Of a DNA stretch of 64,000 nt, positions 1 to 11,100 are shown one piece after another. The stretch is from Anthopleura xanthogrammica. Taxonomy: Eukaryota > Cnidaria > Anthozoa > Actiniaria > Actiniidae. Numbering within the stretch: the first letter of the stretch is position 1; every line of letters starts with the position of its first letter. The notes beneath the pieces are model-generated. The model was not told the DNA's origin. It saw only the letters and a list, made by a program, of their open reading frames with translations, and ran no database searches. The stretch lies in contig OZ025207.1 of NCBI GenBank assembly GCA_964019055.1, forward strand, positions 3,178,501-3,242,500, written 5' to 3'. The position numbers and the translations under genes are program-made.

Positions 1-845
1 CTACAGTTAAACTTTCTGAAAGCTATAAATCCTCGCTATCTCCAGGTTGGTAGATAATAATTATCTAATTATCTAATTATTAGATATTTCATCTATGATT
101 ATATCAAAGAAATAAAAAACGCATGTGCGTGCTGTGTGCAGTTATGAAGCATGCAGGTATTGCTTACTATCAATAGAGGTCACTTCCGGTAGTATCTCCA
201 TTTTGACTGGCTTGGTGAATGTTGGAGGTTGTGTGTGTATCTTGTTTTCTGGTTTCATGTTGTACAAACAGTCAGATAGAATACTTTGAGGAGTTATTTT
301 GACATGATTTGATTTAAGAATCACTAGTTGCCCCCCAGTCAACCATTGGTTGCCCCCCCCAGTCAAATCCAGAAAAGTCACGTGATTGATAGTAAGCAAT
401 TGGCAGAACACAAGAGAAGTGTTAGGAGAAGCACAATGGATAGCGAAGTGGTTTTCAACACTTCACTAGTGTTTTGCCAATTCCAGAGTGACTACTTCAT
501 AACTGCACACAGCAAGCAAGTTTTTTTATTTCGTTTATAAAAAATAAATTACGATAACCATTATCATGGATAGGAATGATGCAAATAAAAGTGTGCAGGT
601 GGTGTGTGCCCTCATAAACCGCACGCTCCCAACCAATCATGTCTTATTCATTTCAGTTATTTTATAAATTTATTTATTTATTTATCTTCACAGGACAAGT
701 TGAGGAGCACTTGAAATTATTATCAGAAATAGCACCAGAATGGATCTCCGTACTGATGGTACGTAAGTGCCCCTACGTCAAGATCAATAGGAAAACAGAC
801 ATCAACTCTGTCATCAAAAAAGTCACACAGATAAAACTCAAATAA
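1..845 (+). CDS. CDT1: CDT1, 3' end only (two last coding exons)
   Basis: Replication licensing factor CDT1, which loads the MCM helicase at origins in the nucleus and is inhibited by geminin; only the C-terminal winged-helix tail is in the window. Exons: 1-45 (partial, read from base 3, ending CCAG|GTTGG) and 694-845 after a TTCACAG acceptor, stop TAA 843-845. The joined end reads ...KSSLSPG then QVEEHLKLLSEIAPEWIS and ends in QIKLK, which matches the end of animal CDT1 (SPG-E-EHL-LL-EL-PDW, then a basic YVK segment). The phase fits: one base from the first exon plus two from the second gives Gly. The rest of the gene lies upstream of base 1. The intron carries a foldback repeat. Identity rests on about 65 residues from memory, so it is likely but not certain. 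Confidence 0.77.
96..545. repeat. foldback repeat in the CDT1 intron
   Basis: Imperfect palindromic element: the left end (CTGTGTGCAGTTATGAAGCA) is mirrored on the right (AACTGCACACAGCAAGCAAG). Relatives lie at 20350-20632 and 41050-41225, sharing the stretch with GGCAGAACACAAGAGAAGTG and GCAAGCAAGTTTTTT. Open frames through it are by-products of the palindrome. Confidence 0.65.
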
Positions 846-1740
846 CTATAGTTTTAAAGAATCGATGCAAGCATTGTGGGTTCTATCATGAATCTAATCT
901 CAGAACAGCTCTATTTAGAGGAAAAAATGATACATCAAATTTCGTTTCTCAGGAAACTCAAAAATATGCAGGAAGTTGTCTGGGGGAAAAAAAGACGATT
1001 TGTATGATATTCAAGGCCTTGTTTCCAACATAGTTTTGGTGAAGTTCCTACTTCATGATTGTTATAGACTTTATTCTTAGAAAAGTTCATTGAAGAAAAG
1101 CGAAACAAATAGATCATCAAGATAGGTGCCTATTACAGCGCAATGCGTAAAAGTATGACCACATTTAATGTTGTCGCATATTTTTTATGCACAGACTTTA
1201 GTACATCTAGCCAACACATTTCAATGCAAAGCTGGCCGTTTTTACTAACTAAGGCATGTGTAAGCTTGCTTGGCAGCAAAAAGCCTGTGCATAGAAGTAT
1301 GCGAATGTATATTATATGTGATCATACTTTTATGTGTTGTGCTGTAACACACCAAACATACTAACTTGATTGTATTATCAGTAACGTGGCAAGAGATTTT
1401 CTTTTCTTGCCCTAACCACGCAGACTTGTATTACAACCAGTTTTAAAATCTAGCCACATCACTCCACTTTGAAAATTATATTTTCATTTTACGGTTTGGA
1501 TAAAGATTTTTATTTCATTTTAAAAAGTTATTCATATTCTTATTGATATGATACGTTGTATAGCGTTAGTATCCTTCATCGCATGCCAAGTAATGGACAG
1601 TTACGTCATGACTGTAGTACAGTAGTTGCATCATTGGCAACATTAAGTTCCATCATTAAAATTTGATGCCATGTTCTTATGGCCAAAAGAATTTCAGTGG
1701 CTTGTTTCTGTGCAGAATTTCAATGTTCTAATGCTATTGG
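846..1740. other. intergenic gap between convergent CDT1 and DIPK1 ends
   Basis: AT-rich sequence between the CDT1 stop and a minisatellite. An imperfect palindrome lies around 1140-1345. I see no exon or RNA gene here. Confidence 0.5.
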
Positions 1741-2037
1741 GATGGTTGGTGGGACGGAGGATGCATGGAATGGTTGGTGGAATGGAGGTTGCATGGGTCG
1801 GTTGGTGGGACAAAGGTTGCATGGGTTGGTTGGTGGGATAGAGGATGCATGGGTTGGTTGATGGGATAGAGGGTGCATGAGTTGGTTGGTGGGATGGAGG
1901 GCGCATGGGTTGGTTGGTGGGATAGAGGGTGCATGGGTTGGTTGGTGGGATGGAGGGCGCATGGGTTGGTTGGTGGGATGGATGGTTCATGGGTTGGTTG
2001 GTGGGATGGAGGGTGCATGGGTTGGTTGGTGGGATAG
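1741..2037. repeat. 28-bp minisatellite
   Basis: About ten tandem copies of a 28-bp unit built around GGGTTGGTTGGTGGGAT and GGTGCAT, with G/A variants between copies. Because the unit has no stop on the minus strand in several frames, it creates Pro/His/Thr-rich false open frames. It lies just downstream of the DIPK1 stop. Confidence 0.9.
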
Positions 2038-2258
2038 TCACTAACATTTAGATGCTGAAAAAATTTAAAATTCTTATTAATTTTGGCACTTTTGACTGAA
2101 GAAAATATATTGCTTGGCTACTGTTAGAGCCATATAGATTAAGTTTAACCAAGTTCCAAGTCATTTCCAATTTTCATCTTATTTCATCCGAGCGCCCCTT
2201 TAAATTTATCAAAGCAAAATATCAAAAATAGCTGTTTGAACCATAAAATATATATAAT

Positions 2259-5200
2259 TTATTTATGCAAATCTTCATGCAGTAAGTCTGTCAGTTTCTT
2301 CAATATCCTATTCCTTTTCCCTGGTTTCCATGGATACATAGGTTCGGCAGCACACTCATTTAAGGTAGGATCCAGTTTATTAGCTGCATATATGGGCGAC
2401 CTTTTTAATATACCTGGCTCAGCCCAAATAGAAACAAGCAAGTCTCGACAGATGTTATATAGGTTGTTAGATAGTACAGTACTGGTGCAAAGCTTTGTTC
2501 TTTTATCACAAAGAGACATGCAGTCAAAAAAGGTACAGTCATGATTCCCAGAGCAGTTTCCTTGAGCCATATACTCTTTCATCTGCGAAGCTGTGAACAC
2601 AGTATCGATGTCCAAAGCAACTACTATCCCATCTCCATTGACTCCAAAATTCCCAGGCTGGACATCACAATGATCAACCTTTCCAAGCGGGGTTTTCTTG
2701 AACTCTCTTGCTAAGTCAAGCAATTCTTGTGCAACATGGACTCTCTCATTCCATGGTTTAGGCTTCTTAAAGAACACATTTAAATAATTTTCCAGATTTT
2801 TGACCCTTTCGACAGCGTAAAATATCCCACAAAAGCCATAAACTCTTGGTATATGCTTCATGTCTTGTAAGAGTTGTAGTTTAATGAATTCTTCTTGTTG
2901 GAGTAGTTGCCAGAGGCTTCGCATGTCAGCAAATGAAAAGTTTGCAAGAGGATGAGGATGGTACAAGCGAGTAAGAATATCCTTGGGGGTTAGCTGTTCT
3001 CGTAGCTTTTCATAGTGAACTTCACTGAGGACATGTTCATAGACGAAATTTAAATATTCTTCTAGGTAGTTTGCTGGCTTCTTGGAAGAATCTAAACGAA
3101 AAATGTAAAAGCTGTTCAACACTACACTTTTTATTTGTGAATGTGAAACTCGGGGGAGGTACTCCCTATAATTGACTATACGGGGATGCTCCGCCCGAAA
3201 GGGGTACTTTTTTCAAGCCACATGTATAGAAAAGAGGTGGAAATTTGTGAGTTGGTATAAAAAGGGGTAGATTTTCTTCTAAAGTATATGAAAGGGGTAC
3301 CTTTTCAGGCAAAAAGGTATAAAAAAGGGGTAACTTTTTGCTGAAATTTGGTATAGTAAGGGGTTGAGAGTTCGGGCAAAGCATCCCTGTATGAAACGAC
3401 CTGAAGTCTGAAGTACCCCCCCCCCCCCCCATGTGAAAATTGTTCTACCTCACTACCTTTTTCCAAAGAGAGAGGAAATTTGGGTGGAAATGTCAAATGG
3501 GCGACTCCCATACATAAAAGGGCAGGAATATATGCTCGTCAGAAATTTTTAAAACAATCCCTAAAAGGTGCTTACGTTCTGTCCAGGTGGGCATGGCAAC
3601 CAATGATTTTTATACATTGAAGGTACCAAATGTTCATTACCAATAGACCTCATCAGCTTGGGGTAATGTTGTCCCATTTCAGACCATGTGTCATTCTCTT
3701 GAGAATAAGATTCTTTGTTTCAAACAAACTCAATGAGTTGTATCCATATTCATGTGTCTTCTCATGCACAACCGTTAAACAAAGAAATGATACTCTGGGG
3801 AATGACACGTGGTCTGAAATGGGACAACATTACACCCAAGCCGATGAGGTCTATTGTAAATGTCAACTCATTAAGAAATGAGTGTTAACTGACTAAAGTC
3901 AGATAATGAACCAAAAATAATATCCTGTATTACAAGTGTCATTTCAGCTGGGGGTAACTAGAAAACTTACCAGTTAATTTAGCCCTCAGGCTCAACTTAT
4001 ACATAATTATACAATTGTAAAAAACTATTTATATATACATGGTAGAGTGCTTACATTATGTCCATGAAATAAAATCTAAATAGTTACTACCTAATAGTTT
4101 TTATTTAGTGACTATTAGTCACTATCACTCAACTGGAACAGCTTCAGTAACAATAAAGTATGCCTCTATTAAATAAAGTATTATCTTTCTGTTGTCTTGA
4201 GTATTTGATTTCCCTTGTGTATTGTTACTAAAGCTTTTCCAGTTGAGTGATAGTTTATTTTTTCTTACTGTAAAATTGTCAAACTTTGTTAATTTAATGA
4301 GCAATAAATTTGATTTGATTTGATTTGATTTGAGCTGTCATTATTGACTTCAAGTATCTTTTTTCCTGACAAACTCTCAAAGAGGTACTAGCTTACCCTC
4401 TAGTGGATGACTCTAGAACTGTGACACACTAAGAGGTACTAAATCACATCTGAAACTGTAAAAGGTTTGATGCGGAGCATCCCCACATTTTTCCAATCTG
4501 ATCCCCCCAGGCATTCTCTGTGGGAGGTCTTTTATTCAAACACAGCGAACAAGTAAGGCAGAGATATACAGAGGGTGTTAAACTTTGGAAAAGTCTAGAG
4601 AATGACATCTACAATAAATTACCTTTATCTGAATTAGCTAAAATATAGGAAAGCCTTGATGAGTCTTCTTCATAACTTCGAGTACTTGCTTTCCTTTTGA
4701 ATACCACCTTCTTGTTTCTCCATTTTCCAGTGAAAACAATAGTGGAATTTTTGTGTGTTATACAACTAGATAAGGTGAGCTTCTTGGTGACACAGAGATC
4801 ATGACAGAGGTTGCCACCAACTTCATGATTGAAATACCCTGAACACTGCAAGAAAAGAAAGAGATTAGAGTGCAACACACCCTTGCTTCCTCATCATTTG
4901 AGGGTTACTTTTAAGGGATTAAATCTTGGTGACACAGAAATTATGATAGAGTTTGGGCGAATAGACCTTTTTAGCTTCGTATGCAAATTGCCCATTTCAG
5001 ACCACATGACATTCCCTTGAGAAATGTTCTTTTGTTAAAATATTAACACATGAAAGAATCAGCTCCCAAGAGTGGCATCACATGGTCTGAAATGGGCACA
5101 ACAAACAACGAAGCTGAAAAGGTCTATTGAGGGGGGTGGACTGGATAGCTGCTCACTCCCTTTCCTGCATGTCCCATTCACTAAAATCTTTCAAAAAAAT

Positions 5201-6557
5201 CAAGCCAAAATTTCTAATTAACAATTAGAAGACGAACTCGAGATTTCTATCGGCTGATAGTTGACAAGGGGCTCCGGCCCCGAGTCAACTATCAAAGCCG
5301 ATAGAAATCGAGAGTGAGTCTTCTAATTGTTTTAGTAAAAATCTCAACTAAACTATACTATACTAAACTAAACTAAACTTCACAAAAGCGCGAAGGAAAA
5401 GCCGCCATTTTTTCAAAACAAGTCCGGCTTTCTCTACCCACTATCTATCGGCTGATAGATAGTGAGTACGTTAGCCAATCAGAATGCAGGATTTGCAATA
5501 GTATAGTAGTAGAATTTTACTAACATCAAATATAAAGGAATACTTCCTAAGCAAGATTCTTTTGACTCTACCCAACCTCACTCCCCCTCACACCACCCCC
5601 TACCATCCCCCCAACAGTAGATTTTGAAAATTCTGAAATTTGCATTATAAAATATTGCCCACACCCACCTCCCCCACAGGCTATGACTGTCCTCTTGTGA
5701 GGATATTGACGTAGACCAAGATGAATAGAGAATAATAACCACTGTGTCAGGAAAGTGGGGTCTTTTTACGTCAGCCCGAGGCGTATCAATTACGGTAGGA
5801 TTTTCCTCAACGTCGTAACATTTAAGTGGCTTTCCATTGTTACACCGGAATGTATCAATTTCAGCACGGATTTTACGTATTATCGTAACACTGAAGTGGC
5901 TTCTTATTGTCTTAAGCGATGAATCCGTTTCAGCCATATTTTGGGTGCGTACTTTATTAACGTATCGCAACATCGAAATGGCTTCCCAATGTCACATTGG
6001 AATGTAGCATTGAAATGGTTTCTCATTGTCATATCGGAATGTACTCTGTCAGTTACAGCAGTGCCTTACAAAGCACTAAAGTGGCTTCCCATTGCCCCCC
6101 CCCCCCCCCCAACTCTGAATAAAAAAACATCACATAAACACCGTCTAAACATAGAAGTGTTTACTTCCGGTCGAGGATGTTCGCACAACAAAAATGGTAA
6201 CATACGAGATATCTCCTGCCTCCACAGATTATTCATTTCCTTCTCAAGTGCTAATCACCATTACTTCATAAACTAGGCTGTCATACTATAAATAACGTTT
6301 GTATACCACGCATTACAAACTCCAATAGAGCAGTGAAACATATATCATATACTAACCAGTCTCGCGATGATTTTTCGTCGGGTATGCAGCGCTTGGCAGC
6401 TCCACTCCTTTTGCCATATTATCGAAATTCCTTGAGGAACAGTACCGTGAATACTGTCAAGGAATCCGTATACGATATAAATGGCCAGAAATATAAGAAT
6501 TATGATCAGTAAGAGCTTTTTTCTGCTTCGAATGGGACGACAACATCGTCGTCTCAT
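2259..6557 (-). CDS. DIPK1: DIPK1/FAM69 family divergent protein-kinase-like ER protein
   Basis: Three coding exons: 6357-6557, 4623-4845 and 2259-3091 (418 residues; family members are about 420-430). Exon 1 starts at the only ATG before a basic run (MRRRCCRPIRSRKK) followed by one hydrophobic span at residues 15-32. This is a type II signal anchor with an arginine-rich cytosolic tail, as expected for ER-resident FAM69 proteins. Exon 2 has the cysteine-rich luminal segment (CSGYF...NLCHDLC) and a VVFKRK strand that may hold the ATP lysine. Exon 3 has the lobe with LLQQEEF, the HCDVQPGNFG catalytic-loop equivalent (about 282-291), ALDIDTVF as the DFG equivalent (about 302) and a late cysteine cluster. 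Catalytic activity and substrate of this family are poorly known. I cannot say which vertebrate paralogue (1A, 1B, 1C) is closest. Introns hold foldback elements and a decayed tandem repeat. Confidence 0.88.
3644..3853. repeat. foldback element, family B (TAGACCTCAT ends)
   Basis: Terminal inverted repeats TAGACCTCATCAGCTTGGG ... GATGAGGTCTA enclose CCCATTTCAGACCATGTG and its inverse. Related copies occur at 16506, 24261, 26284, 37299 and 40530, and fragments at 33065 and 35577. It lies in the DIPK1 intron between exons 2 and 3. Confidence 0.85.
4962..5126. repeat. foldback element, family B subtype 2
   Basis: Begins TAGACCTTTTTAGCTTCG and ends with the inverse CGAAGCTGAAAAGGTCTA. It shares the CCCATTTCAGACCACATG arm with family B but has a different centre. 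A sister copy is at 13043-13228. Confidence 0.82.
5221..5330. repeat. 110-bp perfect-arm foldback
   Basis: Arms ACAATTAGAAGAC ... GTCTTCTAATTGT and TCTATCGGCTGATAGTTGAC ... CAACTATCAAAGCCGATAGA fold on a GGGGCTCCGGCCCC centre. It lies in DIPK1 intron 1. Confidence 0.8.
5745..6095. repeat. decayed tandem repeat in DIPK1 intron 1
   Basis: Four or five diverged units, each with a version of AAGTGGCTTCCCATTG preceded by a CGTAACA-like stretch. The core matches the 92-bp units at 27835-28150 and 56515-57868, so this looks like an older relative of those arrays. It ends in a run of C. Confidence 0.55.
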
Positions 6558-6657
6558 GATTCCAAAGAGATGATTGTTCGACTTCCGGCATTTTGTTACA
6601 CGATGGAATGTGCTTTAATGGGGGTGAATCTGCGGGCTATGGATCAGCGGTAGCCTT

Positions 6658-7077
6658 GTGATAAAGAAACGAAATAGAAAAAAATAAAAATGGAATAAAA
6701 ATAAATGAATGAATAATGAAGGAATATAGAAAAAGGAGAGAGAGAGTGAAAGAATGGATAGAAGAATTTTGACATAGAAAGATTTAGAAAGACTGGGAAA
6801 ATTAAATGTGCTTTTCTCGTGTCATTTGTATATAAGGCTACTGTTATTTTCTGCCCTTTCACATTAAAAGCAGAGAAAAGGTGAAAAGAGGGAACAAAGG
6901 AAAGTAAAAATGACAGAATCGAGAAATAAATATACAGAGAAAGAGAAAGTTGGAAAAAGAAACAAGGTAGGAAAGAAAGAAAAAGCAAGAAAAAGATAAA
7001 GAAGAGAGAGAGAGAAAAGTAAGAAAGAAAAAGAAGGAAAGAAAGAAAGAATGAAAGACAGACAGACAGGCAGAAAA

Positions 7078-7146
<69 letters not shown>

Positions 7147-7380
7147 GAAAGAGAAAGTTGGAAAAAGAACCAAGGTAGGAAAGAAAGAAAAAGCAAGAAA
7201 AAGATAAAGAAGAGAGAGAGAAAAGTAAGAAAGAAAAAGAAGGAAAGAAAGAAAGAATGAAAGACAGACAGACAGACATACAGAAAGATATTAGACAGAC
7301 AGACAGACAGACAGACAGGCAGAAAAACAGACAGACAGACAGACAGAGGAAAAAGACAGAACGAAAAGTAGAAAGAAAAA
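6658..7380. repeat. polypurine block with (GACA)n and an internal duplication
   Basis: About 700 bases almost purely A and G on the + strand, just upstream of DIPK1. It contains (GACA)n runs at about 7057-7146 and 7262-7350. A segment of about 110 bp (GAGAAAGAGAAAGTTGGAAA onward) occurs twice, at 6938 and 7144. The long Leu/Ser/Phe/Cys open frames on the minus strand are products of this composition. Confidence 0.9.
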
Positions 7381-8161
7381 GGTTTGTGATCAGTGAAATG
7401 ACTGCAAACTATAGCACCATTAATATCATAATACAAATATCCCTTACTGATATGAAACTTAATTCATGTCCTTCCTTTTAAGTTCATCTGCTCCACACTC
7501 CACGGACTGACCCAATATAGAGGTACGTGACGCCAAGAAAGAAAACCGGAAATGCTGTCAAATCACCATTCAAGTCACTTCCGGTAGTCGTAGACCAGAA
7601 CTGCGGGTCAGTATTCCAAGCACATCTCAAAGACAATATCAAACTTTCAATCGTATTCAAGTTTTCTAAAACAGAGATTTTTGTTGTCGTGGATGGTTAG
7701 GGTGTGATGGATAGAATCCTAAGCATCTTGGCCCTTTTAAAAACGGGTCAAAGAGAGAAGTATACCAAGACTACCAATCTACCGCGCCCGTGTTGTGACG
7801 CTCACAATCGGCATGCCAGAAGCTTGGAGAGATTTGTTACACATCGATGACGGCGCGTGCCTCTATTATACTAACAGAAGGGGTCTGCTCTAGACCAATC
7901 AGATCACAGGGTCTTGGCATCAGATTGACAGGTGATACAATAGGCGTGACATTGGGTCGTTTTAGTACGAGGGGGCCGTGTGATATTATGATTTTATATG
8001 CCTCGTTTAGCGGAAGTTTCGTCATTTTTGGTATGAAGTTTCAAAAAGCCGAAGAACACGCTTGATAAGAATTGAGATCTGTGGAAAACAGACGAAAGAC
8101 ACCAGTGCTGGGATCAATAGTAGTATATTTACCCGATAAATAGTTAGAAATCATTATCATC
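7381..8161 (+). promoter_or_regulatory. upstream region of CBFB
   Basis: Non-repetitive interval before the CBFB start. It has ETS-like sites (ACCGGAAAT near 7548, CACTTCCGGTAG near 7577) and no other recognised gene. Promoter function is inferred only from position and these motifs. Confidence 0.35.
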
Positions 8162-11100
8162 ATGCCGAGAGTTGTGCCGGAACAAAAACAAAAATATGAA
8201 AACGACGAAACGTTTAGGAAGTTAGCAAGGGAATCCGAGGTAAAAACAACTTCTTTCAACTTATTTTCACTATAAAATCGTTGAAATAATTTGAGTCTTA
8301 GTTCAAAGAACTCAAGAATAGTTCATTTTTTCCCCCTCAGGTTAAATATACGGCATACAGAGATAGGTCGCATGAAGAGAGAGTTGTACGATTTCAGACT
8401 GAAATACGCGATGGCTCAGCTCATGTTGTAAGATATATAACTGATTCTTTACAAAAACTTGTCGTTTTTATGGTTGGGATTTTGAAAAATTTGATTAGTC
8501 TAAATCTCACAAATTTTTAATCTTGTTTCAGGCATACGTGGCTTCGGGAACAAATTTTATTCTTACATTTCCAAAGAACGACGATGGAAGTATTTCTAAA
8601 GATTATTTAGACTTTGAAAGAGAGCCAGGAAAGGTATGATCTTGGGGGAAAAAATATTATCAATCTTATGAATAAGAATGGAAAAAAATTGCAAAACGAT
8701 AACCATATGTCCGTATTTAGTGTTTGCGGGTTTCAGGATTTTTTGTTTACAACTATTTCAGTTTTAGAAGCTTTGGGAATATTGCCAATATTGTTAGTTT
8801 TTTGAACTTTTTACAAAATTCCCACATGTTTTACACTTCTAAAAATGTGTTTCTTTCCAAGCCAATTTTTTAGCTCCTTTTAAGAGTAATTTTACAATAT
8901 TTTCTTCTAAAACAGCTGGCTAATGAAGTTACCGAATGGTTTATTCAAAACAGTCGTTCTGAATAAAACTCGTAACCGCATTTTCATTTTTAGGTTTAAG
9001 AATCTCATCTTTCAAACCATCATCGCTAAAGGAAATACTTCGGCTCTCACACATGGTTTTTCTTTACTTCAAATATTTCGGCATGATATAAATATCCGGT
9101 TAAAGTTGTAGAAATCTTCTAAGATATTTAGAAAGGTTTAGATATTTTTGTGCACGTGCAGCGGGTGGAAGCAGTGAATAATTAATGACATAAGTGATTG
9201 TCTAAGAAACATTTGAATGGCTTCCCTGTAGCAGTAGAATGGGTTCCCCATCGTATTGTTTACAACATGGACCGGGGATACTTCAATTACAAATCACTTA
9301 GTAAGATTTAGTTGTTTCGAAAAGTAAATGCCTTTGATCTTATGTGAAGACAATTGTCCCTTGAATATCGTGTTAGCGAGACGTTCCGGAATAAAAGTAG
9401 ACTTGCGACGAGAGAAAACGGAATCGCACCAGACCACATCAGTTCCGATATATGGATTTGAAAATAGCTTACTTCCGGTTCAAAGCTCGGCTCATCTGTC
9501 ATCTCCAAAATCCTTCGAAAAACATATATCCCTTTTTTTCAATAATCGCTCTAAAATAATTAAAAAAAAGAGGAATCAAGAAAATTAAATTAATTATTAT
9601 GATTTTATTATTTTTGCGGTATAATAGACTTTTACCATGTTTCAGTTTAACACGAGCTCTGAAGCTGATGGCGAATGCAAAATACGTAGAAACCTCAAAA
9701 GAAAAAAATACACTGCTATTTCGATTTCTCGATCGTTTCAGGTTTTAACAATTCTGATTTTTTCTATAAAATCTAAAAGAAAAACACGGCAGGTGGCGGT
9801 GAATTCCTATCGCGATTCTCGATTGTCACTCGATTATAAAATTTGATAAGCTCGTCTGTTCATTGATAGACACATTTATCGCTAATTGCCTCGAAAAAAT
9901 AGACCTTACGTACCGCTTTCTCTAATATTATTTCCAAAAGTGTATGTGTTGAAGAATTTTTGTTTTAAAAATTAAGATATCAATATACAGAGAGTGCATA
10001 AAAAGAACTATTAAGAAATCAAGTATTTTAGATAATTTTCATAATATACTCATCTGAGATATGTAATTAGCTCTCAAATTATCACAATTTTATATATAAT
10101 CTTCGTGAGCTAAATCCCTCTAAAAATACTTCTTTCGAATAGCTTACTTTACTTATAATTTACTAGAGTTCGTGCAAGTCTGTAAATTTATGGGAGAGTC
10201 AAAAAAATATTCTCACTTCATCCTAAATTTATATTTCTTGAAAAAATAACGAAATTCCAGAAAATTTTATGAAAGATTGATTGTAATAAATTAGAGTTTG
10301 TAATAAGTTCTAAGTTCATGGAAGGGTCAAAAATGTTTTTTCTTACTTCATCCTAAATTTCTATGTTACATTAAAGGATTGACAACCTTTTTTTTACGAA
10401 ATTCGCGAAAACTTTTGAAAATGAATTGTAAAATAAGTTGATATAAATGTTGGAATTTTTGTACAAAATTGTTACGATGTAAATATATCCTCTGTATATA
10501 AGTGTAAGTGTATATAAGTTTTTCTTGGTTCATTCTAACTTTTAAAATTATGAATAAAAAATAAGATAAAATAAGTTTTTACTTTTTAGAGAGTACAAGC
10601 TTGAAAAACTAAAAATTATGAGAAATTATGATTGAATTTGGAACATAAAAAAAAAATGCATTCATAAGTTTAAGGATTTGTGAAACCATGAGATTCTATG
10701 TAGAAATAACAATTGATTAGGTTATCATCCCTTATCAGGGTAGGGTCACAGACCTCACACATAGGGCTAGCATAGGGTATAAGCTATTCTACAGCTCTGA
10801 GACATTCCTTGGATGCAACCATTAATCAGAGACTTGAATAATGATAAGAGATCAAAGGAAAAAGGATTGGCTTTGATAACCAGGGAATCCTGAGTGACAT
10901 TGAACAGAGTGTCACCAGGAATGAAAAACATTTTCTAAATAGAGGATTTTCACAGCAGTTATGTTAGAGAGAAATTTGTGATTTTTTTTTTGTCATGCAA
11001 AAAAAAATGCATTGGATGCAGTGAAAAACCCTATAGAGCCCTTTCACATGACGTCAAAGCAGCTCAATTTGGAGGGAAAAACAAAAGAATTTCAATCTCC

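Noticed and set aside
6644..7436. Long Cys/Leu/Ser/Phe-rich multi-pass-like frames on minus
   Set aside because: Translation of a polypyrimidine strand and (TGTC)n; all minus frames give similar low-complexity output.
9308..9588. Possible alternative CBFB exon or promoter in intron 3 (ACTTCCGGTT site and two short frames)
   Set aside because: No splice pair keeps the CBFB frame and no homology was recognised; one ETS-like site alone is weak evidence.
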